A DNA stretch of 64,000 nt from Lineolata rhizophorae. Its lineage: Eukaryota; Ascomycota; Dothideomycetes; Lineolatales; Lineolataceae. Each line of letters opens with the position of its first letter. Within the stretch, counting starts at the first letter, position 1. Positions 50,033 to 61,599 of this stretch are shown one piece after another. A program made the translations under genes and the position numbers. The stretch spans positions 1,036,104 through 1,100,103 of the forward strand of contig MU001680.1 in NCBI GenBank assembly GCA_010093515.1. The letters run 5' to 3'. Below the pieces are notes generated by a model, which was not told where the DNA came from, searched no databases, and worked only from the letters and a program-made list of their open reading frames with translations.

Positions 50033-52404
50033 CGGTGACGGTGATGGCGGCGACAATGACGACAGTGATGACTAGGACGATCCGGATCAGACCGTCTACA
50101 TGATGCGGTGTGAAGTCTCGGTAAGGGTGTTCTTCGGCGTTAGGGACGACACTGCGTTTACATATCTGATGGAACGACTATATAGCTAATTCATGAGGGC
50201 ATTGTGAGGGCCTAGTTGGCTTATACGATATGTAAACTCATTGGCTCAAAGCAAAGTACTATCTAGTTCCAATAACGAAAACGCTGGCAACTATGAATAA
50301 GCTGCAAAAGCCTCCTTCGCCAACTGTAGAAGCTCAAAGCGTTTCTGCGAAGTTCTCACGTGCCGAATTTTGGCCAGCAACCAACGCCGAACATTCCTCT
50401 CCTATACCATCTCATAGGTCTCCTCGAAGGAATCATCCGAGAACAGTGAACCTTGAAGAATGTCTTACTCTATCATCCGACAGAGATCGATGCTCTTGTT
50501 GATAGGGCCGCTTTCCTTCTCACCCACGCGCTTTCCCATAAAACTACCCTGTCCCTCCAAGAGCATTGTGTGCTCGTAAGGAACGCTTTTTAGCTCTCGG
50601 CTTTTGGCCGGACGGCGTGGGGTCGTGGGATGTAGTAGACGTTGCGAACGACTTCCGGCGGAGTTTCGAAATGGACTTCTGTGCAAGCGAAGAACTCATA
50701 ATAGCGGCATTGCTGGCATGGGGTGCATTTCCGACGTCACACGTTGACTTCGCAGGTCGGTGACGGGCGACCGCCTCAATCTTCTAGGATTATGAACAAT
50801 GTGGAAATCCTGCAGAGGATGGCGGTACGTCACGCTGCGTCCCGCCGACGAAGGATTTGGCGCATCGACCTACGCAATTAGCGTGCGCCCGCACCGCATC
50901 ACGAGCACCCGCACTGCATCACGAGCATGACTTTGGCGATTCAAGAGCGGATCTAAACCTCGCCGTTCCCATTTTCCCGTACGACTAGCTAACGGTAGTC
51001 GCGCTACGCTACGCTACCTGACGGGGCCTGGCACCCCCGATCCCGAGCTCATTATCCGCAGCCGCGGCCCCGCAAGACGCAAAGTAGAACAGCAACGCAA
51101 GGAAGGCAAACCCCTGGTTCGACGAAGGGCTTCATTATTCCGCCCGTCCGCGACGACCCCGCAGCGCTCGCGCCAGGCTGCCGCGGCGAGCTGCGCGCTG
51201 GCGCCTTTGCAGTCGGGGGCGGAGGGGAGAGAGCGGCAGACGGTTGTCCGATCGAGGACGCAGGGCCGTGAGGGGAGAAAGAGAAAGGGGAGAAAGGGAA
51301 ATTGAATAAGGAAATCATTTCATGCAAGTTCCGTTCATTTGTGGCGTTTCGTCATCATGAGGTGGTACTTTAGTAGACAGAGGAGACACATGCCGGGCAC
51401 GAAAGAGAAAGCAACCGCAAGCACACGAGAAGAGTGAGGCGGAAAGTGGAAGGGAGAAATGGGTAACAAAGAGAATGAGAGGAAAGGTCATTCGGGTAAG
51501 AGAAAGCGCATGGGAAGGCCCGGGGCGGGGGAACAATTACGCCCGGCAGGCCGATGCAGCAGGAAATCGAAAACTCGAAAAGCAATGGGAGACTTGTCAT
51601 CGTAGCGTAAGAACAAGGAAACCCAGAGGACAGCGGTGCACGAGACGCTTCTTGCTCTCACAGAACAGCCCAGACAAAAGCCGGGCAATGTCTAAGTGAT
51701 ATTCCAGAGAATGAGAAAAGCGGGCTAGCCCGAACCGCATGCCCTTCTTGCCGCCGACCTTCTCCGACTCCGTTGAGCCGGACCCTAGGCCAGCGGCACC
51801 CCCAAGACCTCCACGAGTATTAAAGTAGTTACTTGAATTCCGGGGTTTTCGTCGGCATGTTTTTCGTAAAAGCCTGGGGAGCGCTCGTGGTGTAGTCATC
51901 CCGTCTCTAACAGAACTCGTGTCGGTTGCAAAACTCCGAAAAAAAAAGGGGGGGGGAAGGGGGGAAGACTGCGTCCTACAAAGGGGCACAAAAGAGAAAA
52001 CGTAGCACGCGTCGGCTGGAGAACCGCGGTATGACCATGCAGCAGCCGATGCGAATAAGTGCAATGGGAAACAACACAGAAATGAAAGAGGAAAGTTGTG
52101 AATCGGAATGGCGGGAACGCCGCACCGAGGCGGAAACATCCTCCTGCCCCGGGTCTTAGAAGTAATCAATAGTACCGGCCGGATGCCCGATGGTGAATGC
52201 AATGGCGACGGTGTCCGTCGATTATAGGGACGCCCGATCGGAGTACGCCGGCGCAGGAACGGACCTGGCGCACAAAAACGCTGTCGATGCTCATCAAGAC
52301 TTTTTGGCACCCCTCGGCGGGGTGCGTGGTTTCAAACGCGGGATAGACCGGTCCCCAACTCCGACAATATGCAACTGACACGCTGGGCGTTCCCAGCAGG
52401 GTTT
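50033..52404. other. Intergenic region, no gene supported
   Basis: Holds the 3' flank of the ISG12-like gene and the probable 3' UTR of the 655-residue gene. Includes a short direct repeat (GCATCACGAGCA twice near 50900), a TACGC run near 51006-51018 and an A-run/G-run at ~51940-51960. A 237-codon minus-strand frame (52310-51597) is compositionally biased and overlaps these runs, so I do not call it. Confidence 0.5.
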
Positions 52405-54372
52405 TTAGTACTTGTGCCCGAATGCGCCGAGGCGCTCTTCGAACGAAACGGGAGGCTCGAGGTTATGATGGCCCGAAAAGCTGCGCGGAAAGGTGTTGCT
52501 GAAGCCCTTGGGCGAGAATGGCGAGCCGAGGCGACGGATCTGCTCTCCGGGCTGGGTCTGCGGCGGCATCAGATAGTCTGCGCTCATGTCGTTGGCGACG
52601 ATCTGCGGAAGGGGCTGGTCGGTCGGAGCATCCGTCCCGTTGGCGTCGTCGTCCTCCGCCTCGGCAGACGGCGGCGTGAAGATGGACGAAAGAGACCGGT
52701 TGCGCGCGCCCTCACCCATGTCTCCGAGACTGAACCCACGGCTACGCACACGGCGATGGCTGCTCTCCGCGGGGGCGCCGAAGAGCTCGTGCAAGAGGTC
52801 CTGCCGAAGGCCCGGGGGGGCGTCGTCGAGGTGAAACTGAGCGCGGCGCTTGAAAGAGCGGGGCAAAGGAGCCGGGGCGTGCAGTTCGAGAGGAGGGCCG
52901 AGCACGACGGGGCCGCCGGCGTCCGGGCCTTGGACCCCGAACGACGGCGGGTGATTCACGGCGTTCTGAGCCTGGCCGACAAACTCCGGGAAGAACGAAG
53001 AACCGAGCTGGCGCGCCTGAGGGTGCGACTCCAAGCCGCCCAGCCCAAGCCCGAACTGGAGAGACTGCGACTTCTGGTGAGCCGGCGAGCGGCCGGTCAT
53101 CGGCTGGGCAAACTGCGCTTGCCGCTGGGGACGCGGCGTTTCTTCCTCCGCGGCCAACTGCGAGAGGGGATTTCCGTATTGCATGGTGGCCGAAGTGCTC
53201 GTAGCCAACGACAGGCCCAGGTCGCGAGAGAAGTTGTCGTGCCCCTCCGAGGGACCGAACGAGGCGTGGTCGGAATGCTGCGCGCCAAGGTGGTGGTTGG
53301 GGCTCGACTGGAACGGCGAAGGGCTCCTCGACTGGAGCAGGCGGCTGTAGTGGGCGCTCAGATGAGGCTTGCGCTTGCACAGCTCGCGCAGCCTGCGGCG
53401 AACGCTCGACTCCGAACGGGGCCAAGGGGGGTACGATTTGCGAGGGTCCGATCCCGTGGGCGTGCAGCTGCCGCTCCCGGAGGCCTTGATAGTGTCGGGC
53501 GAGCCGGACTTGACCGAGGACTGAGCGCGGCCGGGGACCAGAGGCTTCCCGCCCTTCCAAGTCCGCTTGGCCTCGCGAACGACCCGATGGCAAACACCCA
53601 AAGGCGGCGCGGTTCCCGGGAGCATCTTGAAAGGGGTGACGGTGGGGTCCTGGACGTATTTGATGTAAGTCACCCAGAGATGCTCGTCCATCTCGGGCGT
53701 CAAACTCGACGCGTTGCGGATTTTGAATCGCTTGTTCGGGTTGGGAGCACGCTCCCGGAGCGGCGACGCGAGCTCCGGCATCTTCTGCGAAGCGTTGAGG
53801 AAGGTGAAGGGGTCCGAAACGTCGCTCTCCGGACTGGTGCAACTTCCTCCGTAGGAGCGGAGCGAATCCAGAGTCCCGCGCGAGGAGACGGACGAGTCGG
53901 AAAAGCCGGAGCACGAAGACGAAGGTCTAGAGATGCTCTCGCCGGCGGACGCAAACCGGTCGTCCTCCCAGTTGTTGCGGTACGCGATGGCGGTCTCCAT
54001 GGGCGTTCCGATCTGGCCCAGAGGAGTCTTGGGAGGGGAGAACACGCGCCGGGCGTGAGTCGGTGCGAGGAGACCTCGGGAAGGCTCGCCCTCGGACATG
54101 AAGGCCTGCGGCGCGGACGGCTGCGAGCAAACTTCGGTCGCTTCGATCGTCGGGATCGGGACGTCGGCACCGGCCATGGCCGGCTCGGGGAAGACGATGT
54201 CGGAACGGTGCGGGCGGCGGCGGCGCACGCGCAGCATCTGCTTGGGCAGCTGGGGCGGTTCCGGCCGCGGGCGATTCTCAGGTTCGGGCGTCTTCGGCAG
54301 CTGGCCGTCCGTGTAGTGGAACGTGAAGTTCCGCGGGAGCGTGATCGACAGCTGCGGCTTGCCGGACGGCAT
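52405..54372 (-). CDS. Conserved-type fungal protein of unknown function (655 aa), putative nuclear regulator
   Basis: I do not recognise a named family. The start at 54372 was chosen because it begins a coherent protein (MPSGKPQLSITLPRNFTFHY); the frame is open far upstream only because of GC-rich sequence. Seen: a Pro/Arg-rich N-terminus with a basic patch (MLRVRRRRPHR), Ser-rich segments, a compact block near residues 228-275 (MDEHLWVTYIKYVQDPTVTP, then PPLGVCHRVVREAKRTWKG) that looks like a small helical domain, a second basic block (SSVRRRLRELCKRKPHLSAH YSRL near 325-345), and a long disordered C-terminus with SxSP and RSFKRRAQFHLDDAPPG motifs. No signal peptide or membrane span. The basic patches and disordered tails suggest a nuclear regulatory protein, but this is inference. 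The long upstream non-coding region is consistent with a heavily regulated gene. Confidence 0.7.
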   Translation of the reverse strand: MPSGKPQLSITLPRNFTFHYTDGQLPKTPEPENRPRPEPPQLPKQMLRVRRRRPHRSDIVFPEPAMAGADVPIPTIEATEVCSQPSAPQAFMSEGEPSRGLLAPTHARRVFSPPKTPLGQIGTPMETAIAYRNNWEDDRFASAGESISRPSSSCSGFSDSSVSSRGTLDSLRSYGGSCTSPESDVSDPFTFLNASQKMPELASPLRERAPNPNKRFKIRNASSLTPEMDEHLWVTYIKYVQDPTVTPFKMLPGTAPPLGVCHRVVREAKRTWKGGKPLVPGRAQSSVKSGSPDTIKASGSGSCTPTGSDPRKSYPPWPRSESSVRRRLRELCKRKPHLSAHYSRLLQSRSPSPFQSSPNHHLGAQHSDHASFGPSEGHDNFSRDLGLSLATSTSATMQYGNPLSQLAAEEETPRPQRQAQFAQPMTGRSPAHQKSQSLQFGLGLGGLESHPQARQLGSSFFPEFVGQAQNAVNHPPSFGVQGPDAGGPVVLGPPLELHAPAPLPRSFKRRAQFHLDDAPPGLRQDLLHELFGAPAESSHRRVRSRGFSLGDMGEGARNRSLSSIFTPPSAEAEDDDANGTDAPTDQPLPQIVANDMSADYLMPPQTQPGEQIRRLGSPFSPKGFSNTFPRSFSGHHNLEPPVSFEERLGAFGHKY

Positions 54373-57300
54373 TTTGACCGCGCGGGAACGGAGGGATGCG
54401 TGCGTCGATTCGTCGATCAGCGCGAAATGGCCGGGCTTCGTTTCGTTTCCTTCCTTGTTTTCCTTTCTTTTTTTTTTTGTTCTTTTCGGGCTTTGCGCGC
54501 CCTCGGTTCCCAAGGCGCGACTTAGGGATGGAGGGCGCTCCGGAGGGACGTGCGGGGGGCTGCAAGGAGAGTCGGCCGAAACAGCCAAAAACGTCGTGCG
54601 GCCGCGGCGCAAAGAGTATCGGCCAACCGTGAGGCGCGAATTCCGATTTTCCGGGGATTTCGGGGTTTTCGAGTTCCCGCGGGACGGGCCCAAGCTTAGG
54701 AAGGCGCGCACGCGGTGGCAACTACCCAATCCGGCGCGGGAAGAGGGGGACTCCAAGCAAGCGGTCGAGGACGGTCGGAGGCGCGGGCGGGAAGTCGCAC
54801 GCCGGTTCGCGAAAAGAGCTCGAGGCAAAATTAAGGAGCAGCGGGCGCCGCGACGTTGACGGGCGCGCGCGACGGTTTTTCTCTTCTTCTCCTTCTTCTT
54901 TTTTTTTTTTTTTTTTTGAGGGTCGACAAATGGGATGAGGCGAGCGTCTGGCGGAGGCGGTCGGGCGGTGTCGTCGGGCGGGGAAGAAAAACGAGCGGAC
55001 CGCGCGGGAGGGGGCGACGGCTCCAAGACGGGCCCGGGGCGCCCAAAAAAAGCGTCCTGAGGCGCGGGAGACGGAGGCGCAAGTCGCACGCGGTCACACC
55101 ATAGCGCGAAGGACGGCGGGCCGGCGGCGGCGACGAGGAGCTGGCGACGAAGGGAGAGCGAGGGTGTGCGGCGCCGGTCGGCGGTGGCTGGGCGTCGCCG
55201 GTGACGGAGGATGCGACGGGGCGCGCGGGCGCGACGGCGGCGAGCGGAGGCGACGGGGCGCGAACGGAGAGGCGGACGGACCGAGGCCTCCTCGCGAGAG
55301 AGCGGGCGCGCGACGGGCTCGAGGCAAGGGCCGGAGGGGAGCGCGAGAGGGCGGTGGTGATGGTCGGGCGGTCGAGGCGCCGGGCGTGGAGGATGGGGGA
55401 GGTCGTGGGCGCGGAGGAGCGTCGAAGGGCGGGCGGGCGGGCGGGCAAAGCAGGTCCCGGGGCCGGGTCGGAGGCCCGCGCTCGCCGCGCTAAGGCAGGT
55501 GCGCGGCCAAGCGAGCGGCGGGTCACCTGCGGGCGGCCGCGGTCGGGGCCGGGCGCGGCGACGCTTCACCGCAACACGGCGGCCTCGGGCGGCGGCCGGG
55601 GCGGGAGACGACGAGCGATCGGGAGGCCGGCAAGGAAGGCGAGGGCCGGGCGAGGGGAGCGGCCGCAAACGAGGGATGGGGAGGGAGGGCGGGAGGAGCG
55701 AGAGCGCGAGCGACGAGCGTGCGGCGGGTTTAAGGGTTGCCGGGAGCGGCAGCTCCTGGCGCGGGCGTGAGACCGGCGGGCGGGCCAAGCTGGGGCGGCA
55801 GTAGCGCGGGCGAGCGAGGGCCGGGGCCGGCGTGACGCAGCGCCAGCTCCGCATCCGCCTGCCTGCGCGCATGTACGTACGGACGTGCCTGCAGTCTGCG
55901 GTGCACGCCAGCTCTGCTCCTCGGTGGCCCTGCGCGCCGCCGTCCGCCGCCGGCCGCCGCAGGGGCTCATGCTCGCGCGCGCGCTCGAGTCCTTCCCCCT
56001 CGTCCTCTCAGAAGGCGCGCTCCGCCCGTGGGACCGCCCGCAGCAGGCCGGCCCGCGGGTCGCGGGTCGCGGGTCGCGGCGCGCCGTCGCCCCGGCTCGT
56101 CCCCGTCCGATTGGCGTCGCTGCGTGCTACGTACCTACGTACTACATACGTGCTAACCCACGTAGCGGACGGCCGCAGCCCGGCCCCGGCGCCGCCGCCG
56201 GATCGCGATGGCTCGAGCGGAGCCGGCAAGCCACAGGGCAGGAGAGGCAGAACGAGATGCGGCGAAAATGCCCGAACGGCCAACCGGGGGGGAGGGGGGA
56301 GAGGGCGACGAGCGACCAGCGGCGCCGATCGGCAGACGCATGGCGCACCCGGGGGGCCACCGCGGACGCGTCGCTGGCCCGCGGTCCAAGGGCCCGCTGC
56401 CCCCCCGGACAGAGAGAGAGAGAGACGCGGCGCGCGCCCGAGGACCATCGTCGCCGCTCCCTCCTGCGCAGCTCCGCCGCCGAGACTCGCTCGCGCAATC
56501 GCTTCGATCCCTTCGAAGGACGTCCCGCCGGCTCGCGGGAAGCACCCCGGACCGGCGCGCGCGCGCGTGCGCCCTCGGCGGGGCGCGGCTCCCGCCGGTT
56601 GCGCGTCCGCCGCGCGCCGACGCCGCCTAGCGCCCGACTTTCGCGTCGCGCGCTAGCCCCGTCCGGCAAGGCGCGGGCCCGGCCGGGGGGGGGGGGCGAG
56701 ACGCGTTCCCGCCCGGCCCACGCGCCCCGCGGCTGCGCTGCGACAGCCCCCCTCTCCCCCCGGCTAAGCGTCGTGTTTCGCCCGCCGCCGCCGCCGCGAC
56801 CGCCTCGAAGCGGCGCGGTGCAGGGTTTCGGGACCGATGGGACTCGCATGCGCGGACGGGCGCCGCGTCCCTCTCCGCCTCGTTCCCCTGAGCGAGGCAG
56901 GCGTCGCGCATGCCTACGTAGGTAGTACGTACGGCCGCTCGAGCTGCGAGCTCGCCGCGCCCCGCCGCCGCGGAGCGTGAGGTGGCATGAGGAGGAGCCG
57001 CCGCGTAGCCGGCCCGCCAAGGTACGCAGCACGCAACTTGCTGCGCGGGCAGCTAAGCCGCGCCGTTGTTCCCTTTTGCTTCCGTGAGCGTTGGGGGCGG
57101 CCGCGTGGTCGCCAATCTTTCGCGCGGCGCTGCGGAAGGGGCGAAGGACGTCGAAGTTCGAACGACGCCCTCCCTCCTCCTGGTCCGAGGCTTCGAGATC
57201 CCGAAATGAGAGGGAAAAGGAGATGAAAGAGGGAGCCGGCGAAAACTCGCGATTGGCCGACCGCGAGCGCCGGCAGCAGCCCGGCCGTTTTCAGGCCTTC

Positions 57301-59900
57301 CCGCGCCGTCTCTCCCCCCGCCGCCACCGCCGGGCGGCTCTGGCCCGAGCCGTGCGAGAGGCTATCGCAGGCAAGCTCCGCTCCGCGCCCGTGGCACGTT
57401 CGTGTGTTCGCCGCTCGACCTACTGTACCAGACTCCTGGCCGGACGAAGCCGCGACGCCGGCGCCGGGTCCGGCCGCGACCGTGGAGAAGCCCGGCGCCG
57501 AAGTTCAGGTACATAGGTGTACGGCGCGCCCTCCCCGCAGATGCTCAGGGACCAAGGCGACGGCAAAGGGCACGGACTGGCGCCCTTTTCCCCTGCCTCG
57601 ACCATATCGATAGATACACGCTGTGTGCAGCGCACACACGTACTTTCCCAAGCCTCCTCGGCCGCACCCCGAGTCTCTTCCCGAGACTTCTCGAGCCCGG
57701 TTGCGCCACCTCGGGGCCCTGACTGCCACCGGCCCGCGAGGTATGCACCTACCTACCTACCTATGTGGTACGGCGCCGTCCCCCCGGTCCTGAGGGCTCG
57801 CGGCCGGGCACGATCGTCGCGATACGCACGGATGGCTGCACGGCCCATTATCGCGGGCGGCGTCCGTCGTCTGGGTCGGTCGACACGTCGCTGCTCGTGC
57901 GTCCTCCGTTGCTCGTGCGTCCTCACAGGCGTATGTGCTCCTACGTACGTGCATCGGCTTCAGGTAGCTGGCCGCTGGGAGGTCCGCCGCGTCCGTCGTA
58001 CGCCGGACGATCGCACCCGAAACAGCCCGGCCGGCGTCAGTTCTGGGGCCCGCAGCAAGTCTCCCGTCCCGGATAGGTGCCCGGACCGTCTGGCGCGGGA
58101 GGGAGTTGCGCCATCCCCAGAGAACCGTTCCGGCCTTCCCTCACCCGCACTGCGTATGTACCTATGCATTGGTGCCGCAGCTTTTTATTTTCGATCGCCC
58201 TCTTTTCCCCCGGCCGGGGCCAATCACCGCGTCCGTCGCGCGTTTCGATTTTGCGCGCGGTCCACTAGGATGCGCCGGTCGTCCGATAAAAAATGAAATT
58301 CCGGTGGCTGGGCGACGGGCGGGGCCCAGGCCCCGGTCTCGATCCATCCGCGCCCATCCCACGCGTGCGTTCGCCCCCGAACGGGCCTGGCGTAGGGCAC
58401 CGGACGGGGACACGGGAGAGGCGCCGCTACGGAGCAGCAATCGACAGGCTGCGAAGCCCACTCCCTTTTCTTTCCCCGTCTCGCTCTGCGGCCGCCTGCA
58501 CGCGGGCGCGGGAGCGGCCCCGGACGGCCGCTATGCACGTAGCGGTAGCGGCCTCATCAGCGCGGCGCAACATGCTCCGTTTTGGGGCGCGCCGGGCGGC
58601 GGAGGGAGCCAGACGGTCGCCACGGCGCCGGGGACGGAAGCGGACCGCGATGAGGCGAGGCGAGGCCGGACGCAGCGAGCGTGGGGGCCGTCGGCGAGGA
58701 TGAGACTCCCGCCGCTACGCTCGCGTCCTCGCGGGGTTGACGACGGACTGACCGTAAGCCATCGAGATCGGACCATTCGCCCGTCCCCGCCGTCCAGCAC
58801 GACCCGTCGCGTCTTCTGCAGATGCGGCGGCCGGCTGCCGCTGCGGCAGGAAATCCGGACAGATGATGCGGGTTGGGGTGCGGAGGAGGCGGTGGGGACT
58901 CTGACAGGCGGGGCCGAGTGCATACTGCGGGCAGCTGGCCACGTCTCGCGGGAGCCCAATCGCGGCCGTCAATTGAGGCCGTCAATCAGGCATGCCGTCC
59001 TGCTTGCGCCGGCGGGCGACGCTTCTTCGATTCCAGTCGTCGGCGGCCGCGCTGCTTTGCTGCTTGTGCCGTGCCGCTTGCTGCATGTACCCCGCGCTGC
59101 GGCACGCGAGTGAATGTCCCACCCCACCGATTGCTTGCTAAGCCGAGATCTTGCCTTCCCTTGTCCGGATACATACCAGCGCGAGCCGTTTCTTTCGGCG
59201 TCATTTTCCTTTTTTTCAATTCCCCTCGGAATCTAGACCGATTTCCTTTTGTTTGTTCGTTTCTCGTTCCGCCGTCGTTCGGGCTCCGATTCCTATGTAG
59301 CTCGTCACGGCCAAGAACTGCGCTCAGCGGAACTGCCCACATCTTGCGCCTTTGCCTCTCGCTCCACACCAGCCCGGTCTTTTTCAATCTCACACAGACT
59401 GTTGGTGCGCGGAGCGGAGCTTGACGGCACTTTAGTGCCTTGGCAAACCTCTAGCGTGACAGTCCTACAACGACGCACACCCCCTGACTCGTAGCTAAGC
59501 TTCGCCCTCTCGCGCGGTCTCAGTCGTACAGCAGTCGGTGACCACCCTTAGGAAAGTGTCTCTGTGTGCTCACGCCCTAGCAATCCCTGTGCCTTTCTGG
59601 AGTCCCGGACGTGGAACAGCTGTCGGATCTTTTTCTCTTCGCGGAAGGAACCCTCAACGATTCTCGCGGTGCGTCTATCGCCTCATGGACCGACCCCTGT
59701 TTGTTCGTTCACTCGTCTGTCAAGCGGCATCATCGCCAAGAGGTCTACGTTACCGCCAACACGCGGCCTACCACCTCAACTAAGGGACCGGCCTGCCACT
59801 ACTCTGGATAGGTCACCCCGGTCACCTTCATCTGACGTCTCCGAGCCACTGACGGCCGAGCCCATAAACGACAGTTCCGATCAACCCGACTTGGCAACGC
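54373..59900. promoter_or_regulatory. Very GC-rich 5.5-kb non-coding region upstream of the 655-aa gene
   Basis: Many long overlapping frames exist on both strands, but all are Arg/Pro/Ala/Gly-rich products of GC bias, and I see no motif. Notable non-coding features: a ~20-bp T-run near 54898-54918 within a pyrimidine tract; a G-run near 56687; and recurrent TACGTA/CCTACCTA-type motifs near 55873, 56128-56151, 56912-56936, 57507, 57746-57765, 57942 and 58153. Composition returns to normal after ~59100. It probably includes the promoter and 5' leader of the 655-residue gene. Confidence 0.55.
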
Positions 59901-59934
59901 CGCCGACAGGCGCGAACTCGATCCCAATGTCTAC

Positions 59935-60960
59935 TTGTTAAACCGTACGATGGCTCCGGCAATGTTCAGGGTTGGATCTGTCAATTTGAACGCTGGTTCT
60001 TCTAACGCTTCCACGCCGATCACCCTGCTGAGTATGTACGATACTTGGACCAGTCCCTCGAAGCAATTGCTGCTGAGCGGGCCGACACCGATTACATCGT
60101 GAAAGATATTCTCAACAAGGGCCCTAGCTCGATTACGGAGGCCGATCAAAAACAGTCCAAGACTCCTCGTTAAATGCATTGATTCTAAGCCCGAGGACAT
60201 CTCCGTCATCGAGCGAAAACTCTGCGCTACCACGCAACGGCCCCCTGAATCGCTCAATGAATACTATCGTCGTGTTGTCTCTCTCCTGCGGCAGGTCGAC
60301 CAATCGGCAACCGCCGCTCTCACGGACATGACCCCCGGATCACGCTTCGGTTTCCGCATGATCATGTACAAGTTTGTCGAAGGCATCCGCGACACAAGAT
60401 TGGCCTTGGAAGCTCGCGAGGAACTTCGTCATGAGGACATATCCTTCGAATCTGCTTTCCGGCGCATCGAAGCAATCAAAGATAATATAGACGTGGAGCA
60501 GCGGATCAAGGAAGAGCTCGATAGGCGCACGAGCCCTCAGTTGGCAGGGCAATTGACGAAGAGCGCTCAAGGACAGAACCCTCGCAACCTTCAGGACACT
60601 TCTTGGTACGATGCGTTCGACATGACGAGTCAGCCAATTTTGGACGGCCTCGAACGATTCACGCCGTACGATGATAACAATGAGCTGTCCATCGCACCGG
60701 GCAGCTCCCTCTTATCGGCAGGGCATAGACGAAACTCCCGGAAATCTTTTGCTAACTCGAGCTTCCCTTTTAAGCTTCGGCAGTGTCTCTATTGTTTTTA
60801 CATATCTATTTGCTACCATGGTACGTGGAGCCTTTGGGCCCTGGTAGCGGTTATAAGAATGCACCGGCAGTACTATGTTTGGACATGCCCACCATCGGCC
60901 GCCATCTTCGCGGTTCAAACCCCACAAGCCCATGTAGCATTTTTCCGGAGCCTAGCTTAG
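59935..60960 (+). pseudogene. Retrotransposon gag-like fragment
   Basis: Reading through two frame changes, the sequence gives DGSGNVQGWICQFERWF, then a stop, then HADHPAEYVRYLDQSLEAIA, then (other frame) ISVIERKLCATTQRPPESLN and EYYRRVVSLLRQVDQSATAA, then MTPGSRFGFRMIMYKFVEGI and RRIEAIKDNIDVEQRIKEEL. The order (wrap-around helix, ESLxEYYRRVxSLL, then FVxGIxDxRL) resembles the capsid part of fungal gag-like proteins. A lone CLYC near 60782 could be the start of a lost zinc knuckle. No protease, reverse transcriptase or integrase follows. Confidence 0.5.
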
Positions 60961-61599
60961 GCCAAGGCCCGCTAGACTTGTCCTTCAGGACGGCGCCAAA
61001 ACCGCAGAGTAACTAGGTTAAAGAGTACGAATAAACAACGAATCTGATCCTTCGGTTTTGGCTTGCAGTATTCACATCCAGAAACTCTTAGCCGGTGTGT
61101 GTCTAACTTTCATCATTCAGTTAGGTCCCTCGGACGCCCACCATCACCTCTTGTGAGAGTCGCTCTGGCCGAACGTAGCACGAAAGGGGCTTCTCTTCTA
61201 TTGTCGTGATCCCCGGGCAGCCCCACTGAAGGTTCTAACCAGTAGAATATTCTCGATTGGCCAGGTGCATGTTACTCTAGCAGTGCAGGTAAAATGTATA
61301 CTTCAAATCTAACCGTGCTAACTTATCCTGCTCTACTACTAAGTTTTCCACTTTCCACTACTGTAGGTAAAAGTGAAATAGTTACCCACTGTACGAAGAG
61401 CACACCACTCAGACCTTAGTATCTACGTCAGTTGAACGATAGAGCGAGAGGTTACAGTATAACTGCTTGAGTAGTGGCCTCTGAGAGGGCAGAGTCAAAG
61501 CTTAAAATCGTACTGAAGCAAAGTTTGACGCATAATCCACAAGTCTGATCCACACAGGTCAATGACCCACTCCACCACCATCTCTCACCCCCGACAGCC
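60961..61599. other. Non-coding region between two transposon remnants
   Basis: AT-leaning; no frame with a recognisable motif. Confidence 0.5.

Noticed and set aside
50890-50930. Short direct repeat GCATCACGAGCA
   Set aside because: Only two copies, no further structure.
51597-52310. 237-codon minus-strand frame
   Set aside because: Low-complexity composition, overlaps A- and G-runs, and lies just 3' of the 655-aa gene where a UTR is expected.
52369-54525. 718-codon plus-strand open frame
   Set aside because: It is antisense to the 655-residue gene. The product is uniformly Arg/Gly/Leu-rich with no motif, as expected from GC-rich antisense reading.
54373-59113. Many long frames on both strands in the GC-rich region, including the upstream extension of the 655-aa frame to 55872
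   Set aside because: Overlapping in several frames, Arg/Pro/Ala/Gly composition, no motif, no splice-supported continuity.
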